A DNA stretch of 9,624 nucleotides from Thermoprotei archaeon (GTDB taxonomy: Archaea > Thermoproteota > Thermoprotei_A > Sulfolobales > Desulfurococcaceae), in the NCBI GenBank assembly GCA_003661825.1, contig QMWW01000032.1:1-9624 (forward strand), read 5' to 3'. Of this stretch, positions 1 through 5,677 are shown piece after piece; the first letter of the stretch is position 1, and every line of letters begins with the position of its first letter. A program made the translations under genes and the position numbers. The notes under the pieces were generated by a model. It worked only from the letters and a program-made list of their open reading frames with translations, did no database searches and was not told the origin of the DNA.

Positions 1-172
1 CGCGCGCTCCGAAAAAGGCTCTTCAATGGACTCTAATTCGATCTTCGCATTGCCGTTTCGAACACGCTGACCCGACCTCGTCGTAGTAGGTGTTCAAGGC
101 AACAGGGACTATGTCGAGCCCCGAGCCTAGGTTGGCTGGACTACAGTATGTTCTCGCCCTAACCTTAATCAC
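1..172 (-). pseudogene. thrB: homoserine kinase, N-terminal part, apparent frameshift, runs off the left edge
   Basis: Homoserine kinase (GHMP kinase superfamily) phosphorylates homoserine to O-phosphohomoserine, the precursor of threonine. Reading leftward from a GTG at 172-170, the peptide contains SPANLGSGLD and NTYYDEV, closely resembling the N-terminus of crenarchaeal homoserine kinases (an SANLGSGFD-type motif). The start is supported by GGAGGAG at 187-181, 8 nt upstream. After the GTC codon at 76-74 this frame degenerates and stops at 25-23. Skipping one G of the GGG at 73-71 gives a second frame, open to position 1, that reads NGNAKIELESIEEPF, just what the family shows next. One base therefore appears to be extra. 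This is either a true pseudogene or a sequencing/assembly error. The ATP-binding GHMP motif lies outside the window. It follows the PLP enzyme gene on the same strand after a 96-nt gap. Confidence 0.75.
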
Positions 173-241
173 TAGCTCATCTCCTCCGCTAGACCATGAA
201 TTGCCGAATTATGGGTTCGTGGTAGGCAAAAAGCTTCCATT

Positions 242-249
242 CATATAAT
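242..249 (-). promoter_or_regulatory. candidate TATA box for the homoserine kinase gene
   Basis: On the minus strand this reads ATTATATG, inside the 96-nt gap between the PLP enzyme gene and the homoserine kinase start. Archaeal spacing of about 25 nt would place transcription initiation near 220, leaving a leader of about 48 nt that contains the GGAGGAG ribosome site. Position and AT content are the only support. The two genes could equally be co-transcribed. Confidence 0.3.
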
Positions 250-268
250 TTGGTCAACATGCTCGCTA

Positions 269-1453
269 CTAAACGCTGTTAAGCGCTTGATCGAGGTCCT
301 CGATCAGGTCGTTGACATCCTCTAGGCCGACCGATAGCCTTAGAAGATCATCTGTTATCCCTAGCTTAATCCTTTCATCGCTAGGCAGAGTCTTTGCCGC
401 GCTTATAACTGGATATGTTAGTAGGCTCTCCGTACCCCCTAGACTGGGCGATGGCTTAATGATGCGTACCTTGTTGAGAACCTTTAAAGCGCCTTCTCTA
501 CCACCGACAACCTTAAACGATACCATGGCACCGTATAGCCTCCTATTGAATAATCTGTCGGCTATCGGCTTGTACGGGCTGTCCGGTAGGCCTGGATAGC
601 TGACTTCTTTAACCTTGGGGTGATCTCGCAGGAACTCCGCGATCGCGAGAGCGCTCTTGCACTGCTTCTCCACCCTCGCCTCTAGGGTCTTAACCCCTCT
701 CAGAATGAGATATGCTTCGAAAGGCTGTAGTATGCTTCCAAGCATCCTCCTCCACTCCCACAGCTCCCTGATCAGCTCCTTGCTGGACGCTACGGCGCCT
801 CCGACAACATCGTTGTGGCCAGCAATGTACTTTGTTAAGCTATGGACTACTGCATCGGCCCTATCTCTGGTGGGATTGTAGATCACCGGCGTCACAAAGG
901 TGTTGTCAACTACTAGCAGTGCGCCGACCTCTCTAGCCCTCTTAGCTATCTCGCGTACATCGAATACCTTCAGCGTAGGATTAGTCATGGTCTCGATGAG
1001 GACTAGCTCGGTGTTTTCATCGATAGCATCAACTACTGCTTCAGTCGATGGCCACGCTTTATAAACCTCGGCTCCAAGCCTCTCGGAGAGTATAGTTATT
1101 AATTGTATAGTAGTTCCGTAGGCCTCCATGGGCAAGACAACCTTGACGCCGCGCCTTAAGCTGTACAGGTATATTGCCGCCAACGCCGCCATACCGCTGT
1201 TGAAGACAAGCGCGTCCTCAGCTAGCTCTAGCTTAGCTAACACGTTCTCCAGTGCACGAGCCGTTACGTTCTCCTCCCTCGAGTACTTTAGATCAGTACC
1301 TCTATCCGTCATCAATGTACAGCCTAGAGCCCTATTTGGTTGCTCATAAACAACCGTCAAGTAGATCGGTGGTATGAAGACTCCATACCTACTATCGTAG
1401 AACCCGTGTCCATGTATAGCTGCAGTTGATGCCGACTTCCTACTAGTATCCAT
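269..1453 (-). CDS. PLP-dependent Cys/Met metabolism enzyme (cystathionine gamma-synthase/gamma-lyase family)
   Basis: This 394-residue protein has the length and full motif set of the family that interconverts homocysteine, cystathionine, cysteine and methionine. Visible motifs are the phosphate-contact YSR (57-59), SGMAA (86-90), the cofactor-stacking tyrosine Y112 in EAYGTT, the pyridine-nitrogen aspartate D183 in VVDNTF, the Schiff-base lysine K208 in SLTKYIAGHND, the SLGGTESLL loop (337-345) and the carboxylate-binding arginine R372. It is cytosolic, and the family is usually tetrameric. The ATG at 1453 is chosen because GAGGTGG (1464-1458) lies 4 nt upstream. One oddity is NVT at 62-64, where most relatives have NPT. 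Sequence alone does not separate synthase, lyase and methionine gamma-lyase. The downstream homoserine kinase gene favours a biosynthetic role, possibly gamma-synthase, but this is inference. Confidence 0.92.
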   Translation of the reverse strand: MDTSRKSASTAAIHGHGFYDSRYGVFIPPIYLTVVYEQPNRALGCTLMTDRGTDLKYSREENVTARALENVLAKLELAEDALVFNSGMAALAAIYLYSLRRGVKVVLPMEAYGTTIQLITILSERLGAEVYKAWPSTEAVVDAIDENTELVLIETMTNPTLKVFDVREIAKRAREVGALLVVDNTFVTPVIYNPTRDRADAVVHSLTKYIAGHNDVVGGAVASSKELIRELWEWRRMLGSILQPFEAYLILRGVKTLEARVEKQCKSALAIAEFLRDHPKVKEVSYPGLPDSPYKPIADRLFNRRLYGAMVSFKVVGGREGALKVLNKVRIIKPSPSLGGTESLLTYPVISAAKTLPSDERIKLGITDDLLRLSVGLEDVNDLIEDLDQALNSV

Positions 1454-1457
1454 GATA

Positions 1458-1464
1458 CCACCTC
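1458..1464 (-). promoter_or_regulatory. ribosome binding site of the PLP enzyme gene
   Basis: GAGGTGG on the minus strand, 4 nt before the ATG, matches the archaeal 16S 3' end (complement of CACCTC) and fixes the start at 1453. Confidence 0.7.
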
Positions 1465-1489
1465 AACAAGTAAGTTAGATTACAGGAGC

Positions 1490-1496
1490 TTAAAAC
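1490..1496 (-). promoter_or_regulatory. candidate TATA box of the PLP enzyme gene
   Basis: The minus strand reads GTTTTAA here. About 25 nt downstream of its centre is 1467, immediately before the ribosome site, so the transcript would have a leader of roughly 14 nt. This is plausible archaeal promoter geometry. The box itself is a weak match. Confidence 0.4.
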
Positions 1497-1520
1497 TAGT
1501 AGTAGCAGTGTATACTACTA
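1497..1520. repeat. inverted repeat, 8-bp arms with 8-nt spacer, upstream of the PLP enzyme promoter
   Basis: TAGTAGTA (1497-1504) and TACTACTA (1513-1520) are perfect reverse complements around an 8-nt spacer. The repeat abuts the upstream edge of the proposed TATA box, where archaeal activators and some Lrp/AsnC-type regulators bind. Dyad geometry fits a dimeric regulator site. No regulator is visible in the window. Confidence 0.5.
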
Positions 1521-1978
1521 AGCTATGCATCATCAGCGCATCCAGTAATTCGGGGAATACTTATAGTAATTAATAGGTAGAGCTACTTCACGGTAATGAG
1601 AAGCCCCGTACACTAGAACCGAGCAGCGTCCTGAACACTCGATCCTTGCTCTATATAGACGCTCCTAACCTGGCTAGATCGATACCGTTATTTACAATGA
1701 TGTAGATCCTCCCCTCTCGCGACATTAATCACTCTCACACTTATTAACCACCTCCCTCTTCAAAACAATTGCTTCGGTACTGCTAGCGTTGCCGTACTTC
1801 ATGGCTTCCTAAGTAGAGGTGGCCTTCGAGAACTCTGCGTTATGCGAATCGGGGCATAGCCAATACTTAGGATAAACTAGTTGGAGAAAGGCTTCCGGGA
1901 AGAGCTGGGTGAAGTAGGTTGTACTGGGTACACACCGCTGGTGACAGCTGTGAGCCGCTTAGGAGCGTTTCGCTAAGG
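1521..1978. other. stretch without a supported gene
   Basis: No open frame here has a convincing composition or family motif. On the minus strand there are two tiny frames joined by a TAATG stop/start overlap near 1725 (25 and 24 codons), and a longer frame interrupted by a TAG. Their residues are rich in Cys, His, Asn and Ser, unlike the neighbouring proteins, so they are taken as chance. No tRNA, rRNA or CRISPR pattern was seen. Confidence 0.5.
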
Positions 1979-2250
1979 CTATTCATCCCCCCTGGCTGGG
2001 AATCTCAGCCTTGCCTCTCCTGGTGCGAAGCTGAGGGCTTCTGCATCGTCCCCAGCAACTCCAGGCTCTCGATGCCGCGCGGGATCCTCAACACGACTTC
2101 AGTACCCCTACTGTGGTTAATCAGTATCAGGAGATCTGCGTCTTCGCCCCGGTAGATCTGTATCTCTGCTAGAGGCGTTGATGCTCTATAGTCCCTAGCA
2201 ATACCTGCCTTGTTCAAATCGCCTCGTAGACTCTGTGGAGCTGTAGAGGC
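1979..2250 (-). pseudogene. probable remnant of a glycoside hydrolase C-terminal domain (beta-galactosidase-like), frameshifted
   Basis: A minus-strand frame open from 2250 to 2005 encodes a beta-strand-rich segment including YRGEDADLLILINHSRGTEV and VLRIPRGIESLELLG. This resembles the C-terminal beta-sandwich of beta-galactosidases (GH42/GH35-like), where a phrase of the type FLLNHT-x-E-x-V precedes a short turn and LLTG. Just after LELLG this frame turns into low-quality sequence, while the next frame continues with SFAPGEARLRFPARG before a TAG at 1981-1979, again fitting the end of such a domain. A frameshift near 2050 is therefore likely. No catalytic domain was recognised upstream (2254-2633), so this would be a decayed tail. 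A small TTG-started protein of 70 residues at 2217-2005 is the alternative. The family call rests on remembered pattern similarity, not a search. Confidence 0.42.
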
Positions 2251-2253
2251 TCA

Positions 2254-2633
2254 CATAGCTTAATAGCTTCAACCATACTCTATGTATACTGGTTGTGTAG
2301 GTGGGTCTGGTAGGTTTGCGAAGATGCTTCTTGCTTACTCTCAGCGTCTCTTATGGTAAGGTGGTATACGCGGATCTCAGCTTAGGCTAGAAACATTAGC
2401 CTATATTTTCACCGGGTTTGGTTTGCAGGGGTGGTTAAACACCAATCTACCGCTAGATCTATATACATGGAACTTCTATTCCGGGCCGCTTAATACCTCA
2501 TCACGGTAGGCTACAGGTGCTTGAAATACTCTTAGGAAATAGATTCACTTACTACGTAAACTGTTCCATCAACATCTAGATGGTGCTCCCAAGACTCTTT
2601 CCTCTCCGGAAGTATCCGGGTCTACCCTTCCTC
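2254..2633. other. stretch without a supported gene
   Basis: Nothing coding can be supported. Frames are broken by stops on both strands. If the adjacent remnant is a real hydrolase tail, this would be where its upstream part decayed, but no motif is visible. A 5-bp hairpin (2606-2610 with 2615-2619) follows the end of the next minus-strand gene without a T-run. Confidence 0.4.
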
Positions 2634-3071
2634 TTACGTGCGAGGATATACTTCAAAAGCTATTTTCCCTAGCTCCTTCTCTAGTCTCAACTTAACCTCA
2701 GACTCCACGAATTTAGACCTAGCATCCTTAGGTATATGGGAATACTTCTCCTCAACCTCCCTCCTAAGCTCCGCAACCAGTTTCGTAACCAGGTATTTCT
2801 CCAGATCACTGGGTTTAGGCTTCCAACCTAAGCCCTCGACCTGAATTCCTACTGGCTCATTAGCTAGTGCTCTCTCAATCTTTCTATGTCTTCTCTCAAT
2901 ACTCTTAACAACAAGCAATCTCCCATCCGGGGTTTTGAGGACATCCCCTACCCTCAACTCGCCCTCAACAACCCTACCCGCAAGCACTAGGAAGTGCTTA
3001 AAGAATGCTCCAATAGTGAAAACTTGTTCAACAACAAATCTCCCACTAGGTCTCCGGGATCCCGAAGACAA
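2634..3071 (-). CDS. small protein with a translational-GTPase domain 2 (EF-Tu/EF-1A-like) beta-barrel and a helical tail
   Basis: The protein begins with a beta-barrel segment resembling domain 2 of EF-Tu, EF-1A and IF2: FVVEQVFTIG, then GRVVEGELRVGDVL, VVKSIERRHRKIERALANEP and VGIQVEGLG, in the family's order. There is no G domain (no P-loop, DxxG or NKxD) and no domain 3. About 60 charged, helical residues follow instead. I prefer the TTG at 3071 (145 residues): GGTGGG lies 6 nt upstream, and a TATA-like box at 3107-3114 puts initiation near 3085. An ATG at 3104 would add 11 residues with no family likeness and lies upstream of that initiation point. The role is unknown. Domain 2 binds tRNA acceptor ends or the ribosome in the full factors, so an RNA or ribosome link is a guess. 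It stands alone between gene-poor stretches. Confidence 0.75.
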   Translation of the reverse strand: MSSGSRRPSGRFVVEQVFTIGAFFKHFLVLAGRVVEGELRVGDVLKTPDGRLLVVKSIERRHRKIERALANEPVGIQVEGLGWKPKPSDLEKYLVTKLVAELRREVEEKYSHIPKDARSKFVESEVKLRLEKELGKIAFEVYPRT

Positions 3072-3106
3072 GTAGCACCCACCACTATTTAAATTCGAAA
3101 ACATCG

Positions 3107-3114
3107 AATTAAAA
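3107..3114 (-). promoter_or_regulatory. candidate TATA box of the domain 2-like protein gene
   Basis: The minus strand reads TTTTAATT. A start of transcription about 25 nt downstream falls near 3085, just ahead of the GGTGGG ribosome site and the TTG at 3071. Other AT-rich boxes lie at 3086-3093 and 3138-3147, and the latter would serve the alternative ATG at 3104. Confidence 0.35.
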
Positions 3115-3450
3115 CGTTCTATTAGTAGAAAACAGAGTATTTATCGAAACATGGTTCATGTCCCAGTTCTTTCTCAATACAGATCGGGAAGAGGCCAAGG
3201 ATGTTATAGGTAAGCATTGTAAACTCCGCTAGTAGGGAGGAGACAGAAGGCTTGCTGTATGGTTGCTGAATATAGTAGGTTAGCATGGAAGCCGTTAAAG
3301 ATATGGTTACTAATACGGGATAACTGTAACTTCAGACGCGTCCGTGGTACCTATTTATTCAAGTATATCTTAACTACACCAACCTCTATGTTATGGTAGA
3401 GCCGTAGCGTCTATATGTGGTTTAGAGGTACTTATGAACTAGGTGGTGGT
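3115..3450. other. divergent intergenic region
   Basis: This gap of over 300 bases separates two divergent small genes. TATA-like sequences occur toward the right end (TATTTAT at 3352-3358 and TATATCTTAA near 3364-3373) and could drive the DUF3795 gene. AGGTGGT at 3441-3447 is that gene's ribosome site. No RNA gene or repeat was recognised. Confidence 0.45.
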
Positions 3451-3747
3451 ATGCCTAGAGTGGGAGAGATCCTCGTATCGTACTGTGGGATAGTGTGTAG
3501 CTACTGCCCCGCCTACAGGAAGAAGCTCTGTTCAGGCTGTGATGCACACGCTGATGAGTGCAGGTACATAAAGTGCGCTGTAGCGAGAGGTGTGAAGAGT
3601 TGCCTTCTATGCCCAGAGTTCCCCTGTAGACTGCATAGAGAGGGGTTTAAGTGGTATACAGAGGAGTACGGAGAGCTAGTGTGGAGGATATACAGCGACG
3701 TATATCTAAGCATTATGAAGGAGGTAGCAGAGGAGAGTGCTCGGTAA
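3451..3747 (+). CDS. cysteine-rich DUF3795-type protein
   Basis: A 98-residue cytosolic protein with ten cysteines in CxxC and CxxxC spacings: YCGIVCSYCPAY, CSGCDA, the single C37 and C42, then CLLCPEFPC. This arrangement, including CPAY and CPEFPC, is characteristic of DUF3795, a presumed zinc-binding family of unknown function. The ATG at 3451 is preferred because AGGTGG (3441-3446) sits 4 nt upstream. An earlier in-frame ATG at 3415 has no ribosome site and would add 12 residues. It converges on the DUF58 gene, whose stop is 35 nt away, and has no evident operon partner. The C-terminal 35 residues are helical and aromatic-rich. Metal binding is inferred from the cysteines. Confidence 0.85.
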   Translation: MPRVGEILVSYCGIVCSYCPAYRKKLCSGCDAHADECRYIKCAVARGVKSCLLCPEFPCRLHREGFKWYTEEYGELVWRIYSDVYLSIMKEVAEESAR

Positions 3748-3754
3748 GCCTGAT

Positions 3755-3784
3755 CCAGGGCTCTGGAGAAGGAGCTGGGAGCTC
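3755..3784. terminator. possible hairpins between convergent genes
   Basis: Two small inverted repeats fill the convergent gap: CCAG/CTGG (3755-3758, 3763-3766) and GAGCT/AGCTC (3772-3776, 3780-3784). Neither is followed by a T-run, the usual archaeal termination signal, so a terminator role is weakly supported. Confidence 0.2.
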
Positions 3785-4676
3785 ATACCCTAGTGTACTC
3801 GAACCTCTGTCTCAGCGCGAGATAGGTTTTCACTATTCTCAGCTTGTTCTCCCTCGCTGCTTTCAAGCTGTGTATCTCTAAGCTGTTCCTAGCGGCTACT
3901 TTAATGTATGCTCTACACTCTTTTACGTGGTTCTGTATCTCTCTGTAGAGATCGCCTAGACCGCCTATGGCTAGCTTGTTGGAGGGAGACCTTAAGGCTA
4001 CGTATGCTTCCTCTACGGGCGGGCTTATCTCGTACCGCGACGTAGCTATCACTATTCCAAGCGAGGAATCCATGGATCTAGCGGTGGATCCTAGCCTGTA
4101 GTAGTTTAGCGGGTGGTGCGCGTAGTCCGTTACAACCAGTACTCCTCTCACTCCCTTAAACCTCGGTAGTACGGTGATTAATCCTTCGAGGCTATCCCCT
4201 GTACCCGGTTCCACTTCTCTACACACTACGTGTACTAGGTAGTGCAGTATTTCCAGAGGCTCTCTATAAGGTGCGATCAGAGCGTTGCCGCCGCTTAGTA
4301 TGGCGAAGTATACCCTGTCTTCGAGCTTCCTAGCCGTTTCCAAGAAGAGAGCTGTAGCGTAGTAGGCTATTCTGAGCTTATCCCAGTAGTGCATTGAAGC
4401 CGATAGGTCCAGCGCTATGAACAGCTCTACTCTCCTCTCGCTCATGTACTCCTTAACTACTAGCTGCGTTTCTCCACGCTCCCTGATCAGCCTAGCGCTC
4501 AGCCTCCAGTCTACATGCCTTACATCGTCTCCCCAGCTGTAGGGTCTGAAGTCTACGTACTCGTACCCTATTCCTTTTAGAACAGATCTGCCGGGGCCGT
4601 AGAGGAGGCTCTGCGAATCAGAGACCCCTGCTTTAACGGCTGTAGCCGCTTCTCTACACATACCTTGTTCTGTCAA
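3783..4676 (-). CDS. DUF58 protein with von Willebrand factor A-like fold
   Basis: A 297-residue protein of the DUF58 family, partner of MoxR ATPases. The family signature is present as FRPYSWGDDVRHVDWRLSAR (43-62) followed by VKEY and a vWA-like core. That core has the metal-binding DLSAS at 90-94 (DxSxS MIDAS), T159 in PGTGDS, and VVTD at 181-184 as the second acidic site. No transmembrane segment is seen before the core, although many bacterial DUF58 proteins have two at the N-terminus, so this one is probably cytosolic. The start is uncertain: TTG at 4676 has AGGTG about 12 nt upstream, while an ATG at 4661 is the alternative and would remove only five residues. It is divergent from the run containing MoxR. 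In that setting it probably acts as an adaptor or substrate-binding partner for the ATPase (inference). Confidence 0.9.
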   Translation of the reverse strand: MTEQGMCREAATAVKAGVSDSQSLLYGPGRSVLKGIGYEYVDFRPYSWGDDVRHVDWRLSARLIRERGETQLVVKEYMSERRVELFIALDLSASMHYWDKLRIAYYATALFLETARKLEDRVYFAILSGGNALIAPYREPLEILHYLVHVVCREVEPGTGDSLEGLITVLPRFKGVRGVLVVTDYAHHPLNYYRLGSTARSMDSSLGIVIATSRYEISPPVEEAYVALRSPSNKLAIGGLGDLYREIQNHVKECRAYIKVAARNSLEIHSLKAARENKLRIVKTYLALRQRFEYTRV

Positions 4677-4736
4677 GGGAGGTAGTACACCTAGTAGTTT
4701 TTCCCTAGACGAGCCGGCGGAGGCCGGGTTTCACAA

Positions 4737-4747
4737 CGTATTTATTG
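4737..4747 (-). promoter_or_regulatory. candidate TATA box for the DUF58 gene
   Basis: The minus strand reads CAATAAATACG. Initiation about 25 nt downstream, near 4716, would give a leader of about 40 nt. The TTTAAAAT-like box at 4758-4766 can also be read on this strand, so the intergenic region may hold overlapping divergent promoters. Confidence 0.35.
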
Positions 4748-4757
4748 TGTTTACGGA

Positions 4758-4766
4758 ATTTTAAAT
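4758..4766 (+). promoter_or_regulatory. candidate TATA box, leaderless start of the plus-strand run
   Basis: ATTTTAAAT is centred 21 nt before the GTG at 4783 and 24 nt before the adjacent in-frame GTG at 4786. No ribosome site precedes either codon. This is the geometry of leaderless archaeal transcripts and slightly favours the second GTG. Confidence 0.45.
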
Positions 4767-4782
4767 CTGTGAAGAAAAGAGC

Positions 4783-5649
4783 GTGGTGTATAGGGTACTG
4801 GTGGCTTCTTTGAAGAAGTTCTACGATGTGGAGGAGATAGAGGGCTTCGAGATCTACGATTCCCTCGGGCTCTTCTACGGAGTAGTCTGTGGAGTAGAGT
4901 ATAGAAGAGACGATGTCTACGTTAAGGCTTGTCTCAAACTAGTAGCTGAAGACTCTGTCCCAGATACGGACTACTTGAAAAAAGCTCTAGAGGAGAAGGG
5001 GGTAAGAGTGGGTGAAGAAACCCTAGACCTACTAGTTATTCTAGCGCGCGAGCACGGAGTAGATATTCGGTACAGAGCAGTTAACAGGAGCATTAGCTTG
5101 GTGAAAGGCTATATTGCATCCTCGGAGATAGCGGTTATAGACGACTACTACGAAAGCGGTAGGAGGAAGGGGGTAATCGTACTCTGTTCTCCGCGAGAAG
5201 CGCGGTATAGGGGTAGGGATCTACAGCAAGCCAAGCCTCCTCTAAACCCGGATACCGTTGTGGGTAAGCTGGTTGTAAGCCTTGAGAAGGGATTGATAGG
5301 TAGAGTCACCGGCATAGTAGTTGGCGCGGGACAGCCGGGTATACGCGTTAAGAGGATAGGATTATCTAAAGGATACATAGCTTGGCTCAGGTTCTTGAAC
5401 AGTATCAAGAAGAGGAAACCGGGTATATACGAGGTTCTAGCTAGTCTTAGAGACCCCTTGATCAACAGGAGGATTAGCATAGAAGACTACGATCTACTGG
5501 TAGAGGAGATGAGGAGTAGAGGAGTACCCGAGGACGTGGTTAGAGAGGTGGATAAATACATAGAATCGGAGGAGAGCAGAGGAGGGATCTTCGCCGATAT
5601 ACCGTGGGAGAAGGTACATGTAGTGAACGACATAGTTATATCTGACTAG
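4783..5649 (+). CDS. uncharacterised protein with PRC-barrel-like segments, first gene of the MoxR/ABC run
   Basis: A 288-residue soluble protein with no signal peptide or membrane span. I do not recognise a named family. The N-terminal 55 residues (GFEIYDSLGLFYGVVCGVEY) and a middle part around 155-190 (VVGKLVVSLEKGLIGRV, then GIVVG) have the strand-turn-strand look of PRC-barrel domains, small barrels often found in adaptor proteins. VIVLCSPREARYRG around 130-143 also fits the end of such a barrel. Between them lies a short helical stretch, and the C-terminal 100 residues are helical and charged. It uses GTG at 4783 (or 4786) without a ribosome site. The moxR-like gene starts 28 nt after its stop, so it is probably co-transcribed. 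A regulatory or scaffolding part in the MoxR system is a guess; the barrel assignment is tentative. Confidence 0.8.
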   Translation: MVYRVLVASLKKFYDVEEIEGFEIYDSLGLFYGVVCGVEYRRDDVYVKACLKLVAEDSVPDTDYLKKALEEKGVRVGEETLDLLVILAREHGVDIRYRAVNRSISLVKGYIASSEIAVIDDYYESGRRKGVIVLCSPREARYRGRDLQQAKPPLNPDTVVGKLVVSLEKGLIGRVTGIVVGAGQPGIRVKRIGLSKGYIAWLRFLNSIKKRKPGIYEVLASLRDPLINRRISIEDYDLLVEEMRSRGVPEDVVREVDKYIESEESRGGIFADIPWEKVHVVNDIVISD

Positions 5650-5677
5650 GTTCTACCCAGATAGCTGGTGGTAGCCA

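Noticed and set aside
1651..1800. Two tiny minus-strand frames overlapping as TAATG (25 codons, then 24 codons reading RIYIIVNNGIDLARLG), reminiscent of a small coupled toxin-antitoxin pair or remnant.
   Set aside because: Too short, no VapB/VapC or other motif can be followed, and the residue composition is unlike the neighbours. A chance TAATG is common in AT-rich spacers.
1727..1954. A longer minus-strand frame crossing an in-frame TAG, considered as readthrough or a TAG-encoded residue.
   Set aside because: Rich in Cys, His, Trp, Asn and Ser and lacking family motifs. TAG is used as an ordinary stop by neighbouring genes, and nothing suggests pyrrolysine use.
1919..2155. A plus-strand open frame of 78 codons.
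   Set aside because: It lies antisense to the better-supported hydrolase-like remnant, has Ser/Cys/Trp-rich composition and no ribosome site.
2211..2224. GTTCAAATC resembling a tRNA T-loop.
   Set aside because: The flanking bases do not form a T-stem, and no acceptor or anticodon arms surround it.
2485..2515. GTGATGAGG on the minus strand as a possible C box of a C/D box sRNA (also CTGATGATG near 1530-1540).
   Set aside because: No CTGA D box follows at about 50-60 nt, and no C'/D' pair is seen.
2590..2612. Minus-strand GAGGAAAGAGTC, similar to the RNase P RNA CR-I motif GAGGAAAGUC.
   Set aside because: One-base-plus mismatch and no partner CR-V motif at a suitable distance on the same strand.
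2606..2619. CCGGA/TCCGG hairpin with a 4-nt loop after the domain 2-like gene, considered as a terminator.
   Set aside because: Short stem, no T-run, and archaeal termination depends mainly on T-tracts.
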